A DNA stretch of 64,000 nt from Macrostomum hystrix (lineage: Eukaryota > Platyhelminthes > Macrostomidae). Location of the stretch: assembly GCA_950097015.1 (NCBI GenBank), contig CATNEN010000026.1, forward strand, positions 434,001 to 498,000, read 5' to 3'. The notes below the pieces were generated by a model that saw nothing but the letters and a program-made list of their open reading frames with translations, ran no database searches and was not told the origin of the DNA. Of the stretch, positions 48,801-60,442 are shown in pieces (the stretch's first letter is position 1; each line of letters starts with the position of its first letter). Both the position numbers and the translations under genes were made by a program.

Positions 48801-49402
48801 TCGCCGCCGCCTTCGGCCTCGATGGCGTAGGCGACGCGACCGTTTCGCCCGCTGTCGGCGTCCAAAGCGTGCGGCACCGTCTTGCGCGTGCCAGGCGGGT
48901 CGCTCTCACTGAACTGGACCGCGTGACGCGACGGTTCAAACACTGGCGAATGGTCATTCACGTCCAGGATGAAGATGCGCACTGTGAATATGCGAAACAC
49001 GTCTTCGTAGGGCCGGAGGATGCAGCTCAAGGTTACGTGACAGTCGGTCTGGCCGGTCTCCGGGCAGAGGGTCTCGCGGTCGAGGCGACGGGTCAGCATC
49101 AGCTCGTGCCTCACCGGCCGGCTATCGACGCGTCTCACCTGGAAATGCTTCAGGTACTGGTCCCTGCCGCTGAGGAATTCCACCTCCTTGTCAGCCAGCT
49201 GGTCGACGGTGTAGAACCGCAGCAGCTGAAGATCAGCCGTCAGATCTCCAATCAGCTGCGGCCCATCGGTCTCTTCTGCGATCGAGTAGCTGACATTGAA
49301 CTTACTGGTCTCCGGAGAGGCTGCAAGGGCAACGGCGGCCTGTACACCGCCCGCAGTCAGGTGCAGCAGAAGGAGCAGCAGCGGCCGCGGTGAGACTGTC
49401 AT
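45856..49402 (-). CDS. Protocadherin with seven cadherin repeats, four exons read, tail exon(s) not certain
   Basis: Exons (minus): 49402-48380 (341 codons), 48024-47083 (314), 46965-46393 (191), 46033-45856 (59 plus one base). Introns are GT-AG in phase 0; the last donor is CGAC|GTAAGT in phase 1. The chosen ATG at 49402 gives a clean signal peptide (PRPLLLLLLHLTAGGVQA); the upstream in-frame Met codons lack one. Calcium-binding linkers between repeats are visible: DVNDHSP (148), DANDCFP (257), DVNDCEP (365), DDNDNEP (472), DVNDVAP (584) and DRNDCQP (684), with DAGENGRV and LDRE motifs inside the domains. Seven EC domains, a poly-Gly stretch, then one TM helix (about 853-877) and a short basic juxtamembrane segment. 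Seven repeats resemble delta-1 protocadherins. Role: calcium-dependent adhesion at the plasma membrane. The cytoplasmic tail lies in an exon further left, possibly at 33888-34183. Confidence 0.9.
46060..46380. repeat. Short repeats in the protocadherin intron before the TM exon
   Basis: Two clusters of about 10-bp tagttatccc/tagtaatccc words (46060-46110 and 46308-46376) flank a ct-rich microsatellite at 46145-46170. All lie inside the intron 46034-46392. Confidence 0.8.
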
Positions 49403-49576
49403 CGGCCGTCTATTCGTCGGTGATCGCTGGTTCGAACGCTGCTGCATTCTGTTGGAGCGACGCCAATCGATAAGAATTTGAGCAGGCAAACGGGAGTCGG
49501 CTTGCAGAGTCAACAGGCGGGGCTTGAGGTCTCCGCCTTCTCAGGCAGCCTGCGTTAACTGTGCGGATTGGGCGGG

Positions 49577-49586
49577 CCTTTATAGG
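49577..49586 (-). promoter_or_regulatory. TATA box of the protocadherin gene
   Basis: On the minus strand the sequence CCTATAAAGG lies about 175 bp upstream of the chosen ATG at 49402, with GC-rich sequence directly downstream. This would place transcription start near 49550 and give a 5' UTR of about 150 nt. Inference from consensus and position only. Confidence 0.5.
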
Positions 49587-49589
49587 AAG

Positions 49590-50980
49590 CAAAATCTCTT
49601 CCCCCCTCAGCGGTCAGTTGTCAAGTTAACTCCCTGCCGTCTCTATTTTCAGACCGGACAGCTGAACTGATTGACTGGCGTGAAATCTATGCCCGAAGGT
49701 GGGAACTTTTTTTTTAATTAGGGGCGCGCAGGTTTTTGGTCGACCCGGTAAGCGGTGTCGCGACCGCGGGATGCCGGCTTGTCCGGTGGGTTGGGCGGCT
49801 AGAGTGAAGGATTTAGCCGGCAGGAATTAGCTCAGTAGCCTGCGCAGCAGGTGCGGCCTTGAATAACGGCAGGTGCGGACTGGGCGGCTGTGGGTGGAGT
49901 CCGGCAGTGTTTAAAGCCGGGGTTAAGAACGAAAGAATGAATGGGTGGGCAGGGTGTGTGTGGTGTTGGATGCCGAAACCAGCCCCGGTGGTTGGTCAAG
50001 AGTGAAAGACCTGCCACCGGATCATTTGTTGAAAGGTTGGCACCCGCGGAGTCTCCGTACCTTTCAAGCTAAAAAAACTAACTCTTCCCAATCTGCATTT
50101 TTTCTCCCTAAGGCTGAAAGTCGTTGAAACTCCGCGCCGGTTTAAGAGGCTGTGGAAATCTATAAGGGCCTCCCATTCATCTCTCTTTCTTCTCTCTTAC
50201 TTTGTGCTTTTCAAGAGCACTTCTGTGCCAATAACGCCACTTATTACTTACGTCGCAGAGACGCAGGTGTTGTGCAAGGGACCGCTTGACCGCTGACAGA
50301 ACTTGCTGCTGCTAGCTGGACGTTCAAGAGTTGGTCCTAAAGCGGCCTGTCAGATTATGTTACCAAATTCTCGGCCTGTTTGGTTCTGTTTCAGCTGCTG
50401 GTAGTTGGCGCTGCTGGTCAACTTGTGGTGCATAGTACAGAACGTAAAATTACTATATGGCCCTCTTCTGCGTAAGCGGCAGTGCTATATCTTGCCGTAG
50501 CTGTGGGCGGCTATAGATATGAACTACTAGCCCCTGAAGCTTGTGCGATTGGTCCGATGGCCACTGGCGAATAGAATAGCAACTGTTCTCTTCAGGGCTG
50601 GCTATGACTGAAAGAAGACTTTGAAGACGATCTTAAAGGTGCGCGGATTCATTGACAGGAATTCATGAGTGGGGATTCTCAGAGACTAGGTCTAGGCACC
50701 GGATAACTAAGAGACTATTCTAACAAGGAGTCTCATAATCAATATCGGGATAAGGATTCTGAAAGAGGATTAATATTATTGGGATTTATTCCAATATGAG
50801 TTTCTAAGAGGGGATTACAAAACGGAACTCTGAGTAGCTCTTTTTTAGTGGGGATTACCTGAATGGGATTTTTGGTTGCGATTAGTGTTATTGGGATCTT
50901 TAGCAGGGATTGACGAATTAGATTTTCAATTAGCTTAATGAGGTTTTATTTAGGTTTTTTTGTTGGGATTTTTAATCACG
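49590..50980. other. Upstream region of the protocadherin, no gene seen
   Basis: Moderately GC-rich near 49.7-50.1 kb, then AT-richer. The right part (50740-50980) shows degenerate gggattt words leading into the next array. Confidence 0.4.
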
Positions 50981-52312
50981 ACTAATAGATGGGATTTTAG
51001 TCGGGATTTAAAATGGGATTTTAGTCAAGATTTATAGATGGGATTTATAGATGGGATTTTTAGTCCGGTTTTATAGATGGGATTTTAGTCGGGATTTAAA
51101 ATGGGGTTTTTAGTCAGGATTTATAGATGGGATTTTTACTCAGGATTTATAGATGGGATTTTTAGTCGGGATTTATAGATGGGATTTTTACTCAGGATTT
51201 ATAGATGGGATTTTTAGTCGGGATTTATAGATGGGATTTTTAGTCAGGATTTATAGATGGGATTTTTAGTCAGGTTTTATAGATGGGATGGGATCTTTAG
51301 TCAGGATTTATAGATGGGATTTTTAGTCAGGTTTTATAGATGGGATGGGATTTTTAGTCGGGATTTATAGATGGGATTTTTAGTCAGGTTTTATAGATGG
51401 GATTTTAACTCAGGATTTATAGATGGGATTTTAACTCAGGATTTATAGATGGGATTTTTACTCAGGATTTATAGATAGGATTTTTAGTCAGGTTTTATAG
51501 ATGGGATTTTTACTCAGGATTTATAGATGGGATTTTTAGTCGGGATTTATAGATGGGATTTTTACTCAGGATTTATAGATGGGATTTTTACTCAGGAATT
51601 ATAGATGGGATTTTTAGTCGGGATTTATAGATGGGATTTTTAGTCAGGATTTATAGATGGGATGGGATTTTTAGTCAGGATTTATAGATGGGCTTTTTAG
51701 TGTGGATTTATAGATGGGATTTTTAGTCGGGATTTATAGATGGGGTTTTTAGTCAGGATTTATAGATGGGATGGGATTTTTAGTCAGGATTTATAGATGG
51801 GCTTTTTAGTGTGGATATAGATGGGATTTTTAGTCGGGATTTAAAGAAGGGATTTTTGTGCGGATTTATTGATGGGATTTTAGTTCAGGATTTATAGATG
51901 GGATGGGATTTTTAGTCAGGATTTATAGATGGGATTTTAGTCAGGATTTATAGATGGGATTTTTAGTGTGGATATAGATGGGATTTTTAGTCGGGATTTA
52001 TAGATGGGATTTTTAGTCAGGATTTATAGATGGGATGGGATTTTTAGTCAGGATTTATAGATGGGATTTTTTAGTCAGGATTTATAGATGGGATTTTTAG
52101 TCGGGATTTATAGATGGGATTTTTAGTCAGGATTTATAGATGGGATTTTTAGTCAGGATTTATAGATGGGATTTTTAGTCGGGATTTATAAATGGGATTT
52201 TAGTCGGGATTTATAGATGTGATTTTTAGTCGGGATTTATTGATGGGATTTTAGTCGGGATTTAAAGAAGGGATTTTTGTGCGGATTTATTGATGGGATT
52301 TTAGTTCAGGAT
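50981..52312. repeat. Minisatellite, 26-bp unit
   Basis: About 50 copies of a unit containing tttttagtcaggatttatag and atggga. Variants are cgggat/caggat/caggtt, and extra gatgg insertions occur at intervals. A block with a tagtgtggat variant recurs several times (51690, 51810, 51965). Confidence 0.95.
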
Positions 52313-52904
52313 AGCTTATCTAGATTTTTATTTGCTATTGCTTTATATTAAATTAAGGTGATTTTAAGATGGTATTACGAGAGTTAGAGAGATTACGCAC
52401 ATCTACAATTGTCTCTATCAAAAGTTTTTTATCCCAAAATAGTTTCCCACCAGGAGCGCTATTAAGAAGTCTAGGGTGGGATTTTGCACATCACCTGGCT
52501 TTCCAGTTAGGAATGACTTTAACAAAAATATTTCTCCCCTTGGTTGTGGCTGGCTCCAGCTGTAATGGATCAGTGCATACTCCACACCCCACTTAAGCTT
52601 CGGGACCTCCATAGCCGACTAAGCCACTATTTTGAAGAGAGTCCACAGGTAGAGCGCGATGGCTGGTTGATGGGGAAAAGAGGATAGCAATTATAAAAGC
52701 TTTAACCTGACATAGCAAAACTTTGCTTCTATTGGCAAAGCTAGCTGATAGTTTTATTGCGATGGGCACAATGACTTTGTTATCATTTCCCTGAGTGTCG
52801 ATGAAGAGTATCTAATAAATTATATTTGTTACAATAATTCACCCGATCAACACTAAAAATCAGAAGAAGTTAAATTTTTTTAGGATTTTGATATCAATAT
52901 TTGA
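52313..52904. other. Spacer without a recognised gene
   Basis: A frame of 75 codons (52369-52596) has no family resemblance. Otherwise AT-rich. Confidence 0.4.
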
Positions 52905-53500
52905 TATGAGAGGGCAATGGGGTGAGGGGGGAATGGGGTGAGAGGGCAATGGGGTGAGAGGGCAATGGGGTGAGAGGGCAATGGGGTGAGAGGGCAATGG
53001 GGTGAGAGGGCAATGGGGTGAGAGGGCAATGGGGTGAGAGGGCAATGGGGTGAGAGGGCAATGGGGTGAGAGGGAAATGGGGTGAGAGGGCAATGGGGTG
53101 AGAGGGCAATGGGGTGAGAGGGCAATGGGGTGAGAGGGCAATGGGGTGAGAGGGCAATGGGGTGAGAGGGCAATGGGGTGAGAGGGCAATGGGGTGAGAG
53201 GGCAATGGGGTGAGAGGGAAATGGGGTGAGAGGGCAATGGGGTGAGAGGGCAATGGGGTGAGAGGGCAATGGGGTGAGAGGGCAATGGGGTGAGAGGGCA
53301 ATGGGGTGAGAGGGCAATGGGGTGATAGGGCAATGGGGTGAGAGGGAAATGGGGTGAGAGGGCAATGGGGTGAGAGGGCAATGGGGTGAGAGGGCAATGG
53401 GGTGAGAGGGCAATGGGGTGAGAGGGCAATGGGGTGAGAGGGAAATGGGGTGAGAGGGCAATGGGGTGAGAGGGCAATGGAGTGAGAGGGGAATGGTGAG
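52905..53500. repeat. Minisatellite, 16-bp unit
   Basis: About 37 copies of ggggtgagagggcaat, highly uniform, with a few ggaaat variants. All three minus frames are open because the unit has no stop in any frame. Confidence 0.97.
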
Positions 53501-54116
53501 TCGTTAGAGGTTAACAATGGTTCATGTTGAGATTGGCTTATAATAAAAATTCTCTCGATACGCAATTGGAGGGTGAAAAATAAAAGGCAGTAATATTGAG
53601 TCTTGACTTACGATGCTGAACTTGGTTGGCAACAAGGTATTGATAGTTAATGAGTGACAGCTTCAGACTGTAGGAGGCCTGGCATCGGAGGCTGTAAAGT
53701 TGATGAAGAATTCAATGAGCTCAGCAAGGAGTTCCCATCTCAAAGCCGCAGTACATGTCACACAGGAAATTCTCCCAGGATGGGAAAATCATCCCAACAA
53801 GAGCGTTAGCTAATGTGCTTAAAGCAATCTGTGCTAATCTAAAAGCGACAGAAAATTTCAATAGAATTGAAAATAGAAGATCTAGTTCAGTCTTAAACGC
53901 TGCAATCTTGGACAGCTGTGAAGCAGTTGTAGGCAATGCAAAATACTGCACCAGCCGCACCAGATTGTGTTTTTTTCATTGTTGACAATTTAGAATAGCT
54001 GTACTTGAGGTCTACTTTATGACTGCAACTCTTTCATAGCTTTCAAAGCTCTGCGTTGCCAGGAAACACTAAAAATAGCTGCTATCGGATTCATCGACCT
54101 TCTGCTTTGGGCAAGC
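53501..54116. other. Spacer without a recognised gene
   Basis: Overlapping frames of fewer than 80 codons on both strands near 53.7-54.0 kb. Nothing recognised. Confidence 0.4.
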
Positions 54117-54815
54117 ATCTTATCTCTCTAACAAATCTAATCTCACTCTCTAACTAATCTTATCTCACCCTCTGACCAATCTAATCTCACCCTCTGACCA
54201 ATCTAATCTCTGCCTCTGACCAATCTAATCTCACCCTCTGACCAATCTAATCTCACCCTCTGACCAATCTAATCTCACCCTCTCACCAATCTAATCTCAC
54301 CCTCTGACCAATCTAATCTCACCCTCTGACCAATCTAATCCCACCCTCTAACTAATCTTAACCGACTCTCTGACCAATCTAATCTCTGCCTCTAGCTAAT
54401 CTTATCTCACTCTCTAACAAATATAATCTCACTCTCTAGCTAATCTTATCTCACTCTCTAACAAATCTAATCTCACTCTCTAGCTAATCTTATCTCATTC
54501 TTATAACAAATCTAATCTCACTCTCTAGCTAATCTTATCTCACTCTCTGACCAATCTAATCTCACTCTCTAGCTAATCTTATCTCATTCTTAACAAATCT
54601 AATCTCACTCTCTAACAAATATAATCTCACTCTCTAGCTAATCTTATCTCACTCTCTAGCTAATATAATCTCACTCTCTAGCTAATATTATCTCACTCTC
54701 TAGCTAATCTTATCTCACTCTCTAGCTAATATAATCTCACTCTCTAGCTAATATTATCTCACTCTCTTAACAAATCTAATCTCACTCTCAAACTAATCTA
54801 ATCTCATCATATAAC
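54117..54815. repeat. Minisatellite, 22-bp unit in two subfamilies
   Basis: The left part (54117-54400) is mainly aatctaatctcaccctctga plus cc; the right part is aatcttatctcactctctag plus ct, alternating with aacaaatctaat versions. Confidence 0.93.
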
Positions 54816-56477
54816 TATAACCAATCTCTAGCAGCCCAACCTGTCAAACCTCGCTCGGTAACTGATCCAAGCGCAATAATTCAACTATTAAGTTCCCATG
54901 AGCTTCTAGCACGGGTCCCAATGCTAAACTGGGTCCGAATGACTTTGGCCTATTGAATTGCAGGTGTCGACTCTGTTGACTCTGTTCACTGTATCAGATT
55001 GCAGTGTCGCCTAGAAAATGATTTAAAAAAGGCTATTTTTTAAAGCAAAACATGCTTTTAATCTGTCAGATGTAGGCCGCAATCATTGTGCATTACGGCT
55101 GCCAAATTGGCCTCATAACTTTTAGTCCAGATGGCCTTGGACCTGTGACCTGTCAATCAGCTATAGAAGGCTGCATTGGAGAAGAAACAAAAACAACAAG
55201 ATTGCGCCACCTATTATTAGGGGCTGAGCGGGAGGGCAACCCCGCAACAAATTGTTTCTGATCCCCTGTCCTCGAAACTGCTTCTTTTACAATGACCGAA
55301 CCAACCCCTCTCTCTCTTTCTCGGTCTCTCTCTTGTCAAAACAAACTGCTCCTTCACAATTTCTGGCAGGGCTGATCTTCCGCCTACATAAAGGTAACAC
55401 AAAATATATTGACTATATATTGCAGCCATTACCCTTCCACTGATGGACGTCAGGGGCCGTGAGGAATCGCGTCCCATCCTGTCTGAGGAATCGCGTCCCA
55501 ACCGCTAGCCTCCCATTAAAAGATTTTTTTTCGTCCGCAATCACTGCTTCTTCAGCACTCTGCCGCAGACACACACAAACACACACACACATAGAGATAT
55601 TCAGAAAGCTCTCAACATAAAAAACTTGAACGAATGATTTGGCTGGGCATAAATCTACTTGGATACTCTCGATATTATATGCGGACAGGCAGACAGACAA
55701 ACTTAATATTTCTGGTCATGAATTACGGGACAATAAGGATATAGAAATACACCATTTAAAGAAGAAGTGAGGATAGTGAACGTCTGTTTCCAAGCCCTGA
55801 CCCAAGCGCCATAAAAGATAACGAAAATGGTGAGTCAAGTCAAGTGGCTGCAGATTCTGCCTGCCAGTGTTTTCTGGTCAGTTTTCTTACTTCTAGCTTT
55901 CAGAAAGAATTTAATTCTACAGCCCAGATCGCGTTAACTGACTTATAGCAGCTATAGAGATAAGGGATTGGCTCCCAATACCCATAGCCCAATAGCCCAA
56001 TTGCTATTTGTTTCTAGTGACGCTATATAGAGAACTCGCGGGAGGGTTCGGGGGGGGGCAAGATTAATAAGCTCGGGATCCTAATCCCAAATTTATTATA
56101 TGATTGCTCATATACTCAATTAATGCTTGATGGTTCTTATCGGCTGATGTCGCATTCTAGCTCAGTAGTGACTATACTCAAGTCATCCCTACGCGACTCC
56201 CAGCTTCAACTAGGGCTGTGCCAAAATTATTCATTTTGATGATAAAATTGCAGGCCTAAAAATTTGCTAGTTTCCTGGAAATCATCTCATTATTCACAAT
56301 TTGCAGAGCCAGGCTTCAATTATCATCCAATGCTAACTAATGTCTTAATATCTTAACATAGTTTTAAGACTAAATATTATTACTTTAAGTAGTCACTATA
56401 GATTAGTCAATGAGTTCGAATACTGTGAGACGGAGACGTATTTAAGTCTGTGCTTGGTTGACGTCGCGTATCCATCT
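54816..56477. other. Spacer without a recognised gene
   Basis: Contains a short CA run at 55565-55592 and a G9 run near 56050. No gene recognised. Confidence 0.4.
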
Positions 56478-57672
56478 CTCGCCTGCCTCATCTCTCACCT
56501 GCCTCATCTCTCCCTGTCTCATCTCTCCCCTGTCTCATCTCTCCCTGTCTCATCTCTCACCTGCCTCATCTCTCACCTGCCTCATCTCTCCCTGTCTCAT
56601 CTCTCCCCTGTCTCATCTCTCCCTGTCTCATCTCTCACCTGCCTCATCTCTCACCTGCCTCATCTCACCTGCCTCATCTCTCCCTGTCTCATCTCTCCCT
56701 GTCTCATCTCTCCCCTGTCTCATCTCTCCCCTGTCTCATCTCTCCCGTGTCTCATCTCTCCCTGTCTCATCTCTCCCCTGTCTCATCTCTCCCGTGTCTC
56801 ATCTCTCCCGTGTCTCATCTCTCCCTGTCTCATCTCTCCCGTGTCTCATCTCTCCCGTGTCTCATCTCTCCCTGTCTCATCTCTCCCCTGTCTCATCTCT
56901 CCCGTGTCTCATCTCTCGCCTGCCTCATCTCTCACCTGCCTCATCTCTCACCTGCCTCATCTCACCTGCCTCATCTCTCCCTGTCTCATCTCTCCCTGTC
57001 TCATCTCTCCCCTGTCTCATCTCTCCCCTGTCTCATCTCTCCCGTGTCTCATCTCTCCCTGTCTCATCTCTCCCCTGTCTCATCTCTCCCGTGTCTCATC
57101 TCTCCCGTGTCTCATCTCTCCCGTGTCTCATCTCTCCCTGTCTCATCTCTCCCGTGTCTCATCTCTCCCGTGTCTCATCTCTCCCTGTCTCATCTCTCCC
57201 CTGTCTCATCTCTCCCGTGTCTCATCTCTCCCCTGTCTCATCTCTCCCTGTCTCATCTCTCCCCTGTCTCATCTCTCCCTGTCTCATCTCTCCCTGTCTC
57301 ATCTCTCCCTGTCTCATCTCTCCCCTGTCTCATCTCTCCCGTGTCTCATCTCTCCCGTGTCTCATCTCTCACCTGTCTCATCTCTCACCTGTCTCATCTC
57401 TCACCTGTCTCATCTCTCACCTGTCTCATCTCTCACCTGTCTCATCTCTCCCGTGTCTCATCTCTCACCTGCCTCATCTCTCACCTGTCTCATCTCTTCC
57501 CCGTTTAAATTCTCCCTGTCTCATCTCTCCCGTGTCTCATCTCTCCCGTATCTCATCTCTCCCTGTCTCAAATCTCACCTGCCTCATCTCTCACCTGCCT
57601 CATCACCTGCCTCATATCTCTTCCCTGTTTAATTTCTCCCTGTCTCATCTCTCCCGTTTCTCATCTCTCCCC
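56478..57672 (-). repeat. 16-bp minisatellite, reverse complement of the hAT-linked family
   Basis: Units ctcatctctcccgtgt and 15-bp ctcatctctccctgt are the complement of the acacgggagagatgag repeat found at 25.3 and 37.7 kb. Further variants (acctgcc, acctgtc) are specific to this array. A block of roughly 320 bp recurs (56650-56880 resembles 56950-57190). No hAT ends were identified here. Confidence 0.93.
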
Positions 57673-57689
57673 TTGCTGATCTCACAGCC

Positions 57690-57860
57690 ACCCTCAAACC
57701 CTTGCTGATGCTGGTAACCCATTAAGCAGCTCACAGGATGAACTGAAACAATGCAGAGAAAATGTGTCATGCTAAATGGATTCGAACCCCAGACCTTTAA
57801 GTCGGAGGTGGGGAAAACAGGTTCCACTTTCGCTTCTGCCCCATTTGCAATTAAGCAACA
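57690..57860 (-). repeat. Possible tRNA-derived SINE fragment
   Basis: On the minus strand, CGACTTAAAGGTCTGGGG leads into GGTTCGAATCC (about 57776-57787), a perfect RNA polymerase III B box in a context resembling the anticodon and T arms of a tRNA. No convincing A box or full cloverleaf precedes it, so it is not an intact tRNA gene. Confidence 0.3.
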
Positions 57861-58375
57861 AGACATTTCCAAGCAACCATAAGATTATCCTGAATTTCGA
57901 CAAAGCGATAAACAGGTTTTAAATTTTATCTTGAAGATATTTTTCCCAGTTGAAAAAAAACTGTTTCTGCTCGGTCACCGGATTAGCTATAATCCCCTAC
58001 GGTTGCCAGCATAATTTTCCCATTTTGCTAGCAGAAGCAATAGCCTGCTAGCGTAACATTAAGAAGGCCGGTAACCGTCGGATGGCTGAATTATTTGACT
58101 AAAATTTGTTGGCCTTCTGAATAATATGGCCGGCCTGTTTTGATAGAAATATTTGCGATTCTATAGTTTATTGCTGAACATTTGCTGCCTGATCTCGACA
58201 GCTTAACTTAATTCATTCATAGAATATTGCGAGAATTAGGGTACATTTAATTAGTAAATTAGTAAATTAACTAAGGGAAATATGGAGCAAGTAGGAAATT
58301 AGTTACCACACAGCATAACAATGTCATAATAAATATAATAAAAATAGAGATTATGGATTGAGATTAAGGGTAGAA
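57861..58375. other. AT-rich spacer
   Basis: Nothing recognised. Confidence 0.4.
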
Positions 58376-59034
58376 ATTAAGGTAGAGATTAAAGACAAAG
58401 ACAGAGACAAAGACAGAGATAAAGACAGAGATAAAGACAGAGACAAAGACAGAGACAAAGACAGAGACAAAGACAGAGACAAAAACAGAGACAAAGACAG
58501 ACAAAGACGGAGACAAAGACAGAGACAAAGACAGGGACAAAGACAGAGATAAAGACAGAGACAGAGACAGAGACAAAGACAGAGACAAAAACAGAGACAA
58601 AGACAGAGACAAAGACGGAGACAAAGACAGAGACAAAGACAGGGACAAAGACAGAGATAAAGACAGAGACAAAGACAGGGACAAAGACAGAGATAAAGAC
58701 AGAGACAAAGACAGAGATAAAGACAGAGATAAAGACAGAGACAAAGACAGAGACAAAGACAGAGATAAAGACAGAGATAAAGACAGAGATAAAGACAGAG
58801 ATAAAGACGGAGACAAGGACAGAGATAAAGACAGAGATAAAGACAGAGATAAAGACAGAGACAAAGACAGGGACAAAGACAGAGATAAAGACAGAGACAA
58901 AGACAGAGATAAAGACAGAGATAAAGACAGAGACAAAGACAGAGACAAAGACAGAGATAAAGACAGAGATAAAGACAGAGATAAAGACAGAGATAAAGAC
59001 AGAGACAAGGACAGAGACAAGGGCAGAGAAAAAG
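58376..59034. repeat. Near-homopurine microsatellite/minisatellite, 6/12-bp unit
   Basis: Units of agagacaaagac and agagataaagac, with gacgg and gaccg-type interruptions. A block of about 170 bp recurs. The 218-codon minus frame of alternating Ser and Leu is a by-product. Confidence 0.95.
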
Positions 59035-59405
59035 AATAGATAAGGATTGACAGTTTAGGGGTAGAAAAAAGGAATTATAAATTAGACATAAAGAGTAATA
59101 ATTAAAATGGAAAGGTGTTAATTAAATTCGACCTTGCCAGTTATTATCGCAGCACACAGGGAATATAGGACGGGGCATTGATATCAGGTGGCAATGGTTC
59201 GAGTCCACTTCGGAGGTAAAAACGGGCTCGCACTGGAATTCGAATCTGGTAACGCAGGAAGTTGCTTAGACAGGATGCGCCGGGACAGCAGGGGGCTGAC
59301 ATGCTGGTACCGTCTGCAGTTAAGCCGTGTCTTTTAGCCTTTCCCGTTTCTTCTGCTCGCGAAAGAATCTAGTTTCTAAGGACAGTAGCGTAGATTGCAA
59401 CTCGC
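59035..59405. other. Spacer with an isolated B-box-like word
   Basis: GGTTCGAGTCC occurs at about 59196-59206 on the + strand, but no tRNA fold or A box was seen. Otherwise nothing recognised. Confidence 0.35.
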
Positions 59406-59716
59406 GACGTGAATGAGATCGGTCATTGTTGAGTGAATGAGATCGGTCATTGTTGAGTGAATGAGATCGGTCATTGTTGAGTGCATGAGATCGGTCATTG
59501 TTGAGTGAATGAGATCGGTCATTGTTGAGTGAATGAGATCGGTCATTGTTGAGTGCATGAGATCGGTCATTGTTGAGTGAATGAGATTGGTCATTGTTGA
59601 GTGAATGAGATCGCTCATTGTTGAGTGAATGAGATCGGTCATTGTTGAGTGAATGAGATCGGTCATTGTTGAGTGAATGAGATCGGTCATTGTTGAGTGA
59701 ATGAGATCGCTCATTA
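59406..59716. repeat. Minisatellite, 24-bp unit
   Basis: About 13 copies of gaatgagatcggtcattgtt plus gagt, with gcatg and tcgct variants. Confidence 0.95.
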
Positions 59717-60442
59717 TTTTTGTTGATTAATAAATTAGATTAAGATTACCTATTTTTTGTAAATGAGTGAGGCATTGACACAGAGTAAAGAAAGATTACA
59801 TTAGCTTAAATCATGATGGGTGGTGAGTTTTGGGATTTGTATCCTTCAATGGGGAAGGTAAACTTCAAGAGTACGAAATTTATGTTGGCTGTTTTTTATG
59901 CAAGAATCACAGCACAGAGTCACTGAATATATTGATATTTTAACGCCTGTGTCCAATATTTAAAGTTTGGGATTTGAGAAACAACAAAAAATGACAGCAA
60001 AAAATAAACAACCAGGTGCTTACGAGTGAGTGTTCAATCGAGTCATCCTGTCATGAACATAACTTGTCTGAATTCCAGAATAATGGGATTTTGGACGATT
60101 TTTTATCGACCTGATGTCTTCGACATAATTCAAATCCCACAACGGATTTCCCAGACAGAGGGGAATCCGAAATGGATTTCCCTACAAAGTATAATCTGAT
60201 ATCCCATATATAAAAAATATATAGTTCCTAGCCTAACTGAGGTAAATTCAGAATCCTAACAATGAATTACCCTCAAAGGAGAATCTAAAAACGTCCCTTC
60301 TTTGTAAACTTCCCAAAGTGGATTCCCCTTCAAGGGAAAATCCCAAAAATTGATTTGTCCGATGGATTCTCCTGAAAATGGATTTCCCTTTCAAGGGAGA
60401 ATGCCTAAATTCGAACGGGAAATCCTAGTTATAGTTAGCTTC
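59717..60442. other. Spacer 3' of the KLF gene
   Basis: AT-rich; 60100-60430 has dispersed ggatttccc/gaatcc words. Probably includes the KLF 3' UTR on the minus strand. Confidence 0.4.

Noticed and set aside
59196-59206. GGTTCGAGTCC as part of a tRNA gene
   Set aside because: No acceptor stem, anticodon arm or A box could be built around it.
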